The translations under genes were made by a program, and so were the position numbers. The notes under the pieces were generated by a model, which saw only the letters and a list, made by a program, of their open reading frames with translations, was not told the DNA's origin and ran no database searches. Positions 25,961-34,933 of a stretch of DNA of 64,000 nt are shown one piece after another; position 1 is the first letter of the stretch; each line of letters begins with the position of its first letter. Source of the DNA: Hahella sp. HNIBRBA332 (GTDB taxonomy: Bacteria; Pseudomonadota; Gammaproteobacteria; Pseudomonadales; Oleiphilaceae); contig NZ_CP132203.1 of assembly GCF_030719035.1 (NCBI RefSeq), positions 3,224,001 through 3,288,000 on the forward strand, written 5' to 3'.

Positions 25961-27361
25961 ATGGAAACCTTAGACTGCATCGCCTTCAGCTCTTCATCAC
26001 AGCATCATTCTGAGTTCAGCCGGATTCTGCCTGAGCTGGGTTACCGTCCTCAGTTTGTGTCCGGTGACGTCTGGCTGAATCAACCTCAGCCTTGCTCCAA
26101 CGCTATTACCCTGTTTTTACTGGGGGCCCCATATCCCAAAGACGCCATCCTCGCCGCCCTGACGCCGGAACAGCGCGGCAGAAGTCTGTGTGTGTATAGC
26201 TCCGACGCAGGCGAGTGGGACGCGGATTTCATGCAATGCTTCGATGAGTTCGTACGCTGGCCCTGTCATAAGGCGGAGCTGGCCTTGCGACTGGAGCGAT
26301 TACGTCATCGGGAAGGTGGTGAAACCGAAACGTACGACTCCCATCAGCAGGCCACTTTATGGGAGCAGTTCGATGCGTTGAATATGATCGGTCGCTCCGC
26401 CTCGTTTACCGCCACGTTGCGCCTGATCGCCCGGATCGCGGGCTGCGACGCGCCGGTTCTGATCGAAGGCGAGACTGGCACCGGTAAGGAGATGGCGGCG
26501 CGGGCGATTCATTATCTGGGAGAGCGCAGACCGTTTCCGTTTATTCCTATTAATTGCGGCGCATTGCCAGAACAGCTACTGGAAAATGAGTTATTCGGAC
26601 ACGCCAAAGGCGCTTTCACCGATGCTAAAAGCGCACAGCCAGGATTAATCGAATTAGCCAACCGGGGAACCCTTTTTCTCGACGAAATAGACAGCCTTTC
26701 CGCCAAAGCCCAAGTCGCCCTGCTCCGTTTTCTACAAACCCGTGAATATCGCCCCCTTGGCTGCGCGGGATATCGCACCGCGGATATTCGCGTTATCGCG
26801 GCCACCAACGCCAATTTGGCGCAGCAAGTGACGCTGGGAGAGTTCCGCGAAGATCTGTTCTTTCGCCTGCATATCCTGACCCTGACCATGCCGCCCCTGC
26901 GGGGTCGTGAAGAGGACATCGAGCTGCTATCCCGATATATGCTGCAACGTTTCAGTCAGCAATACCGCCGTCCTGAAAAACAGCTCAGCCTGACGACCTT
27001 GCATGCGCTGAAGACCTACGCCTGGCCAGGAAATGTGAGAGAGCTGGAGAATCTGCTGCAACGGGAGTACCTGCTCAGCGACAATGCGGAGCTGCAGTTT
27101 TCTCTGCCCTCGTCCACCCGCATTGCTGCGCCTGAGTTTGAAATCAGCTTCGAAGCACAATCCTTTAATGACGCCAAAAGCGCCGTCGTTCGCCGCTTTG
27201 AGAGCGACTATCTGAACTGGTTGATGGAGACCACCCGTGGAAACATCAGCGAAGCGGCGCGCCGGTCAGGTAAAGAACGGCGCGCCTTGGGGAAAATGAT
27301 CAAAAAACATGGCATCGATAAAACCCGCTTCAGGGCCTCCTCAGCAAAAGACAGGGCTTGA
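25961..27361 (+). CDS. Sigma-54-dependent transcriptional activator
   Basis: 466 aa. The N-terminal 125 residues resemble a degenerate receiver domain without clear phosphorylation residues. The AAA+ core (about 140-375) has Walker A GETGTGKE (about 170), the sigma-54 contact loop as GAFTDA rather than GAFTGA, Walker B GTLFLDEID and the GNVRELEN lid segment. The C-terminal Fis-type helix-turn-helix (NISEAARRSGKERRALGKMIKKHGI) binds DNA. It would drive RNA polymerase sigma-54 promoters; such activators often sit by type VI or biofilm loci. Targets are not evident here. It ends 3 bases from the convergent coiled-coil gene. Confidence 0.88.
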   Translation: METLDCIAFSSSSQHHSEFSRILPELGYRPQFVSGDVWLNQPQPCSNAITLFLLGAPYPKDAILAALTPEQRGRSLCVYSSDAGEWDADFMQCFDEFVRWPCHKAELALRLERLRHREGGETETYDSHQQATLWEQFDALNMIGRSASFTATLRLIARIAGCDAPVLIEGETGTGKEMAARAIHYLGERRPFPFIPINCGALPEQLLENELFGHAKGAFTDAKSAQPGLIELANRGTLFLDEIDSLSAKAQVALLRFLQTREYRPLGCAGYRTADIRVIAATNANLAQQVTLGEFREDLFFRLHILTLTMPPLRGREEDIELLSRYMLQRFSQQYRRPEKQLSLTTLHALKTYAWPGNVRELENLLQREYLLSDNAELQFSLPSSTRIAAPEFEISFEAQSFNDAKSAVVRRFESDYLNWLMETTRGNISEAARRSGKERRALGKMIKKHGIDKTRFRASSAKDRA

Positions 27362-27364
27362 AGT

Positions 27365-28339
27365 TTACTTTCTCCTCCTGTCGCGCTTCTTCTTCCTCAG
27401 GTCTTTCCAACCCACGCTCCAAGGCGTGTTCAACCATTCAAAGAACCGCCCCATCACACCTGAAGGGCGTTTGGGCGGAGATTCCGGCTGAGCAGGCTCA
27501 TTGGCGTTCGGCTTCTCGTTGTTTTGTGACGACGGGGCCGTCGCTTCGCGAGTTTTAATAAGTTGTTCTTTTTCTTGCGCAAGCTCCTTCTCTTCCGCGC
27601 TCTTCATCACCGCGCCCGGTCGCGGTGTTTCCAGCTCAATCTCTTCGATTGGCGTTGGCAAATCCGCCAGACTTTTACCCGCTTGAATATGCTCCAGATT
27701 TTCCATCAGGGCGTTGTCCACCGCTTCCAGCACCTGTCTCTGCATTGTCGTACAGGTGGGGTTGCTCAGCATGATTCCAATGTCCTCATGCATGCCGACT
27801 ATCTCCTCTTCCGCTCGTTTTCGGCAGCTTTTCTCCTGCTCGCAAACCCGGCTCAAACGCCGCTTGATGTCCTCTACAGGAAGGCTGATTTTCAGTGGGG
27901 CGATTTTAACGCCACGCCTTTCCAACAATACCCGCATGGCGATGGAGGTGCGCGCATAGCGGCTGAAATCACCCACCACCAGATTGATTTCTTCAAATTT
28001 TTCGTCAATTTCCTCCTCGGCGTCGACCAGCTGCAAGGCCATTTCCGTGACTCGCCCCAGATTGCTCTGTACGTGGTCGTCCAGGTTACCGAGACGGACT
28101 TTCACCTCGGAGTCAGGCAAGTTACGGACTTTACGCCCTAGTGATTCGAATGATTTGAGCGCGGAGGTGGATAACGTCATCTTCTTCGCGCCCAACTGCA
28201 ACACCGCCTGGAAGCTCTGTCGCAGCTTTTCCAGGGAAGACGTCGCTCTTACCAAGCGCAATAACGCGGACCGCTTTTTCTCCAACACAGAAATCTGCTT
28301 GGTGATAGAAGCGGAGCCGGAGGTCGTGGATTCAGTCAC
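27365..28339 (-). CDS. Coiled-coil hypothetical protein
   Basis: 324 aa, mostly charged helix. Residues about 10-210 are predicted coiled coil or helical bundle (VLEKKRSALLRLVRA, AEEEIDEKFEEINLVVGDFSRYA); 240-290 are a disordered, Glu/Pro/Asn-rich linker; the end is aromatic then strongly basic (FFEWLNTPWSVGWKDLRKKKRDRRRK). No signal peptide or catalytic motif. I do not recognise the family. The basic end could contact nucleic acid or membrane. Confidence 0.7.
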   Translation of the reverse strand: MTESTTSGSASITKQISVLEKKRSALLRLVRATSSLEKLRQSFQAVLQLGAKKMTLSTSALKSFESLGRKVRNLPDSEVKVRLGNLDDHVQSNLGRVTEMALQLVDAEEEIDEKFEEINLVVGDFSRYARTSIAMRVLLERRGVKIAPLKISLPVEDIKRRLSRVCEQEKSCRKRAEEEIVGMHEDIGIMLSNPTCTTMQRQVLEAVDNALMENLEHIQAGKSLADLPTPIEEIELETPRPGAVMKSAEEKELAQEKEQLIKTREATAPSSQNNEKPNANEPAQPESPPKRPSGVMGRFFEWLNTPWSVGWKDLRKKKRDRRRK

Positions 28340-28676
28340 ACAGTGTCCCGGATTTCAGTTTTTATGGTTGGTCCTACGTGCGGCGTAGCGGTTGCGCTGG
28401 ACATAGGCATCGCCGCTTGGAAATGTTCAACGCTTTCATTTTCCGACAATTATCAGTTTAGACTACTGCCAAAATGACGCGAGGCCAGCCGCGAAGACCA
28501 CTGGCGCGGGCGCGGCGACGGGATACACAACTCGCTGTCGGAGCAGTTTTATAAATATGTAATAAAAATGAACTGCTTGCACTTACGCCAAACAGCAACT
28601 ATTTGTCTATAGTTATACGATGAGTAGCGGCGCTCTCAACTAGTATGGACATTCTATTTTTCTCAAGGCGGGAGTC
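28340..28676. other. Intergenic promoter region between divergent genes
   Basis: 337 bases between the coiled-coil gene (minus) and the response regulator (plus). I see no gene. The last 120 bases are AT-rich and should hold the promoter of the signalling block, but no -35/-10 pair stands out. CAAGGCGGGAG precedes the regulator start as a ribosome site. Confidence 0.4.
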
Positions 28677-29129
28677 ATGACAGGAAACCAGTCCACCCGG
28701 CTTATTCTGGTGGTCGAAGACAGCATGGATGATTATGCCGCCATGCAACGCGCCTTCACCAAAGCGGGCCTGATCAACCCCATCGTCCACTGTCAATTGG
28801 GCGAGGAAGCGCTGGACTACCTGTTTGCGCGCAATCAATTCAAAGATAGAGGCGAATTGCCGGCGCTAATCCTGTTGGATCTGAACCTTCCCGGCATTGA
28901 CGGGTTTGAAGTGCTGAAGCAGGTCAAAAGCGACCCCGAGTTGCGCCGTATTCCCGTAATCGTACTCACCACATCCAGCGATGAAAGGGATATCGCCCGC
29001 TGTTACCTCTCTGGAGCGAACACCTACGTCTGCAAACCGGTCGATCTTTCCGGCTTGATTCGAGCGGTTGGCGAGCTCAAGCAGTATTGGTTTGAAATAG
29101 CAGTTCTTCCACGCAGTAATGAGGCATGA
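28677..29129 (+). CDS. CheY-like response regulator (Rcp1 type)
   Basis: 150 aa, a single receiver domain: acidic pocket VVEDSMDD (14-19), phospho-acceptor Asp68 in LILLDLNLPG, Thr in VIVLTTSS and Lys in VCKPVDL. The extra segment YLFARNQFKDRGELP before the acceptor strand is typical of the Rcp1 group, which pairs with phytochrome-like or PAS histidine kinases. Its stop overlaps the next gene's start by 4 bases. The membrane kinase two genes on (30895) is the likely partner. Confidence 0.92.
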   Translation: MTGNQSTRLILVVEDSMDDYAAMQRAFTKAGLINPIVHCQLGEEALDYLFARNQFKDRGELPALILLDLNLPGIDGFEVLKQVKSDPELRRIPVIVLTTSSDERDIARCYLSGANTYVCKPVDLSGLIRAVGELKQYWFEIAVLPRSNEA

Positions 29130-30850
29130 ATGGAATGCGCGGCGACACATCCCTGTTGATCATCGAAGACTCTGCCGACGACCGCTACCTATACCGAAGA
29201 CTACTAGCCAAGTATCAAGAGCCTTTTTCCAGCATTGAGGAAGTGGAAAGTGCGGAAGAAGCACTGGAAATCCTACAGCACCATCGACCAATATGCTGCC
29301 TCCTCGACTATCAACTCCCAGGTATGGACGGCTTGACGTTCCTGCGTAAGCTTAAGAAGTTATGGATCGACGACATGATCCCGGTGGTGGTGCTGACCGG
29401 GCAGGGAGACGAGTCCATTGCGGTCCAATTGATGCGCAATGGCGCTCATGACTACCTGGTCAAAGGCGACCTGACAGCAGAATCCTTACATCGCGCCATC
29501 GGCAACGCCGTGCGCACCTGCAGCCTGCAGCACCAATTGAATTACATGGCGCATTTCGACGCGCTGACCGGACTTCTTAACCGCGCGTTGTTTCTTGATC
29601 GCCTGCAGCTGGCGATCAAGAAAGCCGAGCGCAATAGCTATGAATGCAGCTTGTTCTATTTGGATCTGGACCATTTCAAGCCCGTCAACGATTCCCTGGG
29701 GCACGACGCCGGCGACGCTTTATTACAGGCTGTGGCCAGCCGCATCAAATCCGTGGTGCGGGAAACAGATAGCGTAGCCCGCATCGGCGGAGACGAATTC
29801 GTTGTACTGCTGGAGGATGTCGACGTCAACATTACTCGCAGCGTTGCAGAAAAGCTGCTGGAGGAAGTCAATCGCCCTACTCATATATCAGAACATGAAG
29901 TGGCGGTTAGTTCCTCCATCGGCATCGCCCGCTACCCCGCCACCGCCAGAACAGCGCAAGAACTGCTCAAGCACGCGGATCTGGCGCTCTACGCCGCCAA
30001 GGGGCGCGGACGCTCTACATACCATGAGTTTTCCCAGTCGCAAAAGGAAATCTGGCAACGTAAACAGGCATTGGAAGCGGCGTTGCCCAGAGCGGTTGAG
30101 AAAGGGGAACTGCAACCTTATTTCCAGCCTATCGTTGATATCCCCGGGGAGAATCTGCGCGGGTTTGAACTACTCAGCCGCTGGCCAAAGCCGGATTATC
30201 CCAACATCCAGGCGATGGAGCTGATCCAGATGGTGGAAAGCCTGGGCTTAATGGAACCGTTCAATGAATGGCTGATCGACGAAGTCTGCCGCAAGGCGGT
30301 GCTATGGACAAAGGAGTTCCCGGAAATTTCGCTTTCTATCAATATGCCGGCCAATCAGTTCCATAACAGCTATTTGGTGGATATGTTTCGCAGCAAGTTG
30401 AGTCGCTACCCTATTGACCCTTCAGTCATCGAGTTGGAAATCACTGAAACCACGCTGATGCGACAACCCGACGCCAGCATCCGTCTGCTGAATAATCTAC
30501 ACGAATTAGGCCTGCGTATCGCCGTAGATGACTTTGGCACCGGCTACAGCTCCCTGGCGTACCTCACCCGCCTGCCCATCGATATTCTGAAAATCGATAA
30601 GTGTTTCTTTTTGGAAGCGCAACACGATGAACGCAACAAGAAAGTCATTGAAACCGTCGTCGCCCTGGGACACCACCTGGGACTGAAAGTCACTGCGGAA
30701 GGGATTGAGAGCGACAAGCAATGGAATGACGCCAGGAAATCACGCTGCGACCTGGCGCAAGGCTATTTGTTCGGTAAGCCAACGCCCTGCGACAGCCAGT
30801 CTTTAAAAGAATTCATGGAGCACTTCCCGCGTATTCAGCGAAAGGTCTGA
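29126..30850 (+). CDS. Receiver-GGDEF-EAL cyclic-di-GMP protein
   Basis: 574 aa. Residues 1-125: receiver with phospho-Asp in CCLLDYQLPG. About 145-305: GGDEF domain with intact RIGGDEF, so diguanylate cyclase activity is possible. About 320-565: EAL domain with signature ELL in place of EAL, NMPANQF, ELEITET, DDFGTGYSS, LKIDKCF and AEGIES, all consistent with an active phosphodiesterase. It should change c-di-GMP level in response to the kinase of the same block. Translation is coupled to the preceding regulator. Confidence 0.93.
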   Translation: MNGMRGDTSLLIIEDSADDRYLYRRLLAKYQEPFSSIEEVESAEEALEILQHHRPICCLLDYQLPGMDGLTFLRKLKKLWIDDMIPVVVLTGQGDESIAVQLMRNGAHDYLVKGDLTAESLHRAIGNAVRTCSLQHQLNYMAHFDALTGLLNRALFLDRLQLAIKKAERNSYECSLFYLDLDHFKPVNDSLGHDAGDALLQAVASRIKSVVRETDSVARIGGDEFVVLLEDVDVNITRSVAEKLLEEVNRPTHISEHEVAVSSSIGIARYPATARTAQELLKHADLALYAAKGRGRSTYHEFSQSQKEIWQRKQALEAALPRAVEKGELQPYFQPIVDIPGENLRGFELLSRWPKPDYPNIQAMELIQMVESLGLMEPFNEWLIDEVCRKAVLWTKEFPEISLSINMPANQFHNSYLVDMFRSKLSRYPIDPSVIELEITETTLMRQPDASIRLLNNLHELGLRIAVDDFGTGYSSLAYLTRLPIDILKIDKCFFLEAQHDERNKKVIETVVALGHHLGLKVTAEGIESDKQWNDARKSRCDLAQGYLFGKPTPCDSQSLKEFMEHFPRIQRKV

Positions 30851-30894
30851 CATCCTCCTGAATACGCCTTTCAGCGTTTATGGAGCAAACCGCA

Positions 30895-32934
30895 ATGTCA
30901 ATTATCGACCGGCTTCTCTCCGGCGACTACATGCCTCATGGCCACTGCCTGCTCTGGCAATATGATCTGCTGATCATGCATGTCGGGTCGGACCTGATCA
31001 TCGCCGTCTCCTATTTCAGCATTCCCCTGGCTCTGCTGTTTTTCATTTACCGCAAGCGGCAATTCGAACTGAATTGGACCCTCGCCCTGTTCGCCTGTTT
31101 CATCCTGTTTTGCGGGATGACTCACATCATGGGAATCGTCAATGTCTGGAACGGTTACTACTATGCGGAGGGCGCCATCAAGGTCGCTACGGCGCTGGTA
31201 TCTGCAATCACCGCTATCGCCATTTGGCCCCTGTTGCCGAGAATGACCCAACTTCCTTCATTCAATGAATGGCGTGAACTCACGGATAGTTTGCAGAACA
31301 AACTGGCCTTGAGCAGTTTGCGCAGTGACGAGCTCACTCAAGTGAAAGCCTATCTGGAGGAGCAAGTAGCGCAGCGTACGGAGGAATTACAAAACCTCAA
31401 CCGCCGCCTGGAGCGAGAGAATATTGAGCGTCGGCTGGCGGAAGAACGCGCCAACACGATTAGCAATGCTGTCGGCTATGGTCTGGTGGTGGTCAACAAT
31501 GACGGCCTGATCCAATCCTTCAATTCCGTCCTGACCGAAATGCTGGGGTACTCCAAAGATGAGCTTAAGCAACAACCGATAGAACTGTTATTGCCGGAAA
31601 GCATCCGCCATCAACACCAGATTCAGCGCAACGCCTATCTGAAGCGCCCGGAAACACGCAAGATGGGAGTGGGACGTGATTTGTGGGCGCGACATAAAAA
31701 TGGCGGCCAGATACCCGTGGAAGTCGGTTTGACCGCCGTGCATGAGCACGACAGTCATACCATTATCGCCACAGTGATAGACATCACCGAACGCAAGCGC
31801 ATGCAGGAGCAAATAGAACAGGCGCACCAGAAATACATCCGCGAAACCAACGAAATCCAAAAAGCGCTGAAAGAGAGCGAAGCAAAATTCCGCACCATCG
31901 CAGAAACCCTGCCCGGCGTGGTCTGGATGTCCGCCCCCGGTTTGGACCGCATCTACTTCATCAACCGCCGCTACGAGGAAATCTGGGGGCGCAGCTGCCA
32001 GTCTTTGTATGAAAACCCCAGAGGCTTCATCGACGCTATCGTGCCGGAAGACCGCGACCGTATCCTTAAGGGTTTGGAACGGCACAAGCAGGGCGAATGG
32101 TCCCATAGCTACCGCATCATCGACGCCTGGGGCTCCCTGCGCTATATCGAAGACAAAGGTCACGGTGTGATGGACGACGATGGACGACTCATTTGCCTGA
32201 TCGGCATGGCGGCGGACGTTACCGAGCAGATAAAGCATAAAGAGGCGTTACTGCGCTCCAATCAGGAATTGGATGATTTCGCCTATATCGCCTCCCATGA
32301 CCTGAAAGAGCCGCTGCGCGGCATCAGCAACTATGCCTCATTCCTGATCGAAGATTACCAGGACCGTCTGGATGACAGCGGCCGCCAGATGCTGCAGAGC
32401 CTGGTGCGCCTGACCAGTCGCATGGAGCGTTTGATCACTGAGCTGCTGCATTATTCGCGTCTGGGCAGAACCGATCTGTCCATAGAAAGCTGTAATCTCA
32501 ACACTGTGGTGACCGAGGTGATCGAGACGCTGGAGCCGCGTCTGAATGAATTAGGGGTTACCTGCCGCATCGCCAACAAGCTGCCGGAAATAAAATGCGA
32601 CCGCGTCAGAGTGGCGGAAGTATTCCGCAACCTTATTACCAACGCCATGAAATATAACGATAAAGACGAAAAATGGGTCACGGTGGGCAGCTTCGAGGAA
32701 AACGCCCAGCACATCTTTTACGTCAAGGACAACGGCATTGGCATCAGCTCCAATTTATATGAAAAGATTTTCAAGATATTCAAACGCCTTCACCCCCAGG
32801 ACAAATATGGCGGTACCGGCGTCGGCCTGACCATTGTGAAAAAAATCGTAGAGCGGCATGGCGGTCGAATCTGGCTGGACTCCTCCAGCGGCGAAGGCAC
32901 CACGTTCTACTTCACTCTGGATAGTCAGAGCTAG
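30895..32934 (+). CDS. Histidine kinase with ethylene-receptor-type membrane domain and PAS domains
   Basis: 679 aa from the ATG at 30895, which has GGAG 8 bases ahead; the ATG at 30880 lacks a site. Residues 20-120 form three membrane helices matching plant ETR1 without gaps across the first two: Asp33, Tyr40, Cys73 and His77 equal ETR1 Asp25, Tyr32, Cys65 and His69, the copper/ethylene-binding residues (context SYFSIP and FCGMTH). Then a coiled coil, two PAS domains (about 195-310 and 330-450), HisKA with SHDLKEP (His468) and HATPase (NLITNAMKYN, DNGIGI, GVGLTI). This arrangement is known from SynEtr1 of Synechocystis. It probably signals through the two receiver proteins upstream. Confidence 0.88.
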   Translation: MSIIDRLLSGDYMPHGHCLLWQYDLLIMHVGSDLIIAVSYFSIPLALLFFIYRKRQFELNWTLALFACFILFCGMTHIMGIVNVWNGYYYAEGAIKVATALVSAITAIAIWPLLPRMTQLPSFNEWRELTDSLQNKLALSSLRSDELTQVKAYLEEQVAQRTEELQNLNRRLERENIERRLAEERANTISNAVGYGLVVVNNDGLIQSFNSVLTEMLGYSKDELKQQPIELLLPESIRHQHQIQRNAYLKRPETRKMGVGRDLWARHKNGGQIPVEVGLTAVHEHDSHTIIATVIDITERKRMQEQIEQAHQKYIRETNEIQKALKESEAKFRTIAETLPGVVWMSAPGLDRIYFINRRYEEIWGRSCQSLYENPRGFIDAIVPEDRDRILKGLERHKQGEWSHSYRIIDAWGSLRYIEDKGHGVMDDDGRLICLIGMAADVTEQIKHKEALLRSNQELDDFAYIASHDLKEPLRGISNYASFLIEDYQDRLDDSGRQMLQSLVRLTSRMERLITELLHYSRLGRTDLSIESCNLNTVVTEVIETLEPRLNELGVTCRIANKLPEIKCDRVRVAEVFRNLITNAMKYNDKDEKWVTVGSFEENAQHIFYVKDNGIGISSNLYEKIFKIFKRLHPQDKYGGTGVGLTIVKKIVERHGGRIWLDSSSGEGTTFYFTLDSQS

Positions 32935-33092
32935 CCTTAACGCAGTTCACAAAAACGCGCGCTCTCACCCGTTCGGGTGAAATGTACGACGTTTATTTAT
33001 GGAATACTTTGTCAGATCCTCCCCGTTGAAGGAGTGCGTTAGCGCGGAAGGATCACTCACAAAACAAAAATAACATGACAAGGATACTCCCC

Positions 33093-34715
33093 ATGAACGT
33101 CACGTTTCGATCCGTTCTGTTATGGACTCTGTTAACGCTCGGCTGGTCCAGCCTCGCCAGCGCCAATATCTGCGTCAATTTCGACCTGCCTGATCACGCC
33201 GATTATAGCTTTAACGACGACATCAAGGTCACCGCCCACGACGGCCTTTCTCTCGACGCTAACTTGTTCATCCCCAATACGCCGCCTCCGGCGAACGGCT
33301 ACCCTACGGTGATATTCATCAACAGCTGGGTGTTGGACGAACATGAATACTTCCTGCAGGCGGCCAAATACGCGCAAAGAGGTTATCAGGCTCTAAGCTA
33401 CAGCTCACGAGGCTGGGGCTGCTCCGAGGGAATGGTGGATGTGGCCGGCCCCAACGACATGGCGGACCTGTCAGCCATGGTGGATTGGCTGTTGGCCAAC
33501 ACACAGGCCGATCCCAACGCTATTGGCGTCACCGGCATTTCTTACGGCTCAGGCATCAGCCTGCTGGGGCTCGCTCACGAGCCGCGCATCAAAACCGCCG
33601 TCGCCATGAGCACCTGGGGTGATTTAGTGGAGTCATTGTATGCGCAGCAAACGCCACGTTTGTTCTGGGGCTTTTTCCTGGTATCCAGTGGCCTGATCAC
33701 CGCCAATATGGACCCGGTTATCGCGCAGAATTACCGCAATCTGGTGGAACATAAAAATATCCCGGAAACCATGGCCTGGGGCTACGAGCGCTCCCCCTCC
33801 CGCGTCGTGGATCAGATCAACGCCCGCCAGGCGCCGGTGTATCTGGCCAACAGCTTTGGCGACAACCTGTTCCAGCCTAACAATCTGCTGCGCTTCTTCG
33901 AACAGCTCAGCGGCCCCAAACGTCTGGATCTGAACCAGGGCACGCACGCTTCCGCAGAAGGACTTGGCTTGCTTGGCATTCCCAACTACACCTGGGACAA
34001 CGCACGAGACTGGTTTGACTATTGGCTGAAGGGCGAAGATACCGGCATCATGGCGCGCCCTCCCCTAACGATGCTGACCGATCTCAAACACAAGCGGGAA
34101 GAATATGCCGCGTGGCCCATCCCTGGCGCGCAAACACGCACGTTGTATATGCACCCCCGGGGACTGCTCAGCAACGGCGGCTTGTCAGAAGCCCAGTATG
34201 ATTCCTGGCTGAGTCGGACCAACACGATCTATTCCGGACTAGATTCAGGCGCTAACACCGGCATTCCCCTTCTGTCAGCGCTGCTGGATGGGCTGGGCCT
34301 GCCTGTTTACGCCTCCCTGCCGCTGATCAATCGCGTTCACGGCATCGTCTATCAAAGCGGCGCGCTATCGCAAACCCTGAAAATCCGTGGGGCGGCGAAA
34401 ATACATCTGAATATCGAGCCCAGCTACCACAAGGTGCAGCTGAATGCCTATCTGTATGACGTCGATGCGTTAGGCATTGGCAAACTGATCACCCATGCGC
34501 CGGCCACGTTGCATGATGCCACGCCCTGGCAAGATCAGAGTCTGGACATGGAATTGACGGCGGCGGCTTACGATGTGCCCGCTGGGCATCGCATCGCTAT
34601 CGCGTTCGACACTTTCGACATTCTTTACGGCCCGCCCACGCTAACGCCTTACGCTGTCAGCTTTCGGCATAGTAACGCCGCGCAATCCTATCTGGAACTA
34701 CCTGAAGCGCCCTGA
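33093..34715 (+). CDS. Secreted CocE/NonD-family alpha/beta hydrolase
   Basis: 540 aa from the ATG at 33093 (AAGGA upstream; the ATG at 33075 is an alternative). A clear signal peptide (MNVTFRSVLLWTLLTLGWSSLASA) precedes the mature protein. The hydrolase core has the oxyanion-side segment YSSRGWGCSEG and the nucleophile elbow GISYGSG; the last ~180 residues are the beta-rich X-Pro dipeptidyl-peptidase C-terminal-like domain. The family includes cocaine esterase, acyl-amino ester hydrolases and Xaa-Pro peptidases; the substrate is unknown. A GC-rich hairpin follows. Confidence 0.82.
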   Translation: MNVTFRSVLLWTLLTLGWSSLASANICVNFDLPDHADYSFNDDIKVTAHDGLSLDANLFIPNTPPPANGYPTVIFINSWVLDEHEYFLQAAKYAQRGYQALSYSSRGWGCSEGMVDVAGPNDMADLSAMVDWLLANTQADPNAIGVTGISYGSGISLLGLAHEPRIKTAVAMSTWGDLVESLYAQQTPRLFWGFFLVSSGLITANMDPVIAQNYRNLVEHKNIPETMAWGYERSPSRVVDQINARQAPVYLANSFGDNLFQPNNLLRFFEQLSGPKRLDLNQGTHASAEGLGLLGIPNYTWDNARDWFDYWLKGEDTGIMARPPLTMLTDLKHKREEYAAWPIPGAQTRTLYMHPRGLLSNGGLSEAQYDSWLSRTNTIYSGLDSGANTGIPLLSALLDGLGLPVYASLPLINRVHGIVYQSGALSQTLKIRGAAKIHLNIEPSYHKVQLNAYLYDVDALGIGKLITHAPATLHDATPWQDQSLDMELTAAAYDVPAGHRIAIAFDTFDILYGPPTLTPYAVSFRHSNAAQSYLELPEAP

Positions 34716-34738
34716 GGCCGCTAACGCCTATCGCGAAC

Positions 34739-34765
34739 GCATCCGGCTCCTATGGGGCCGGATGC
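34739..34765 (+). terminator. GC-rich hairpin after the CocE-like gene
   Basis: 12-base arms at 34739-34750 and 34754-34765 with a 3-base loop and one G-U pair, 23 bases after the stop codon. There is no T-run, so strength is uncertain. Confidence 0.55.
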
Positions 34766-34933
34766 GCAAAAACATCCGCAAATTTCCTACACGATTTCAT
34801 AGGCCTCGCCTACACTTTCCTAATTAAAAACAAATCTGGCCCGCCAGCGGTAGCTGCTGAAGTCTTGGTCACGGCCGCGATCCGATCGCATTGACAGCTG
34901 TAACAACCTCAAGAAAAAGGCAAGGTACGCAAC

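Noticed and set aside
27563..28141. 192-aa plus-strand frame opposite the coiled-coil gene
   Set aside because: Antisense shadow: the minus-strand protein has a sensible composition and this one is Phe/Leu/His-rich without a start site.
32965..32980. Small TCACCC/GGGTGA hairpin after the ethylene-receptor-like kinase
   Set aside because: Six-base stem without a T-run; too weak to call a terminator.
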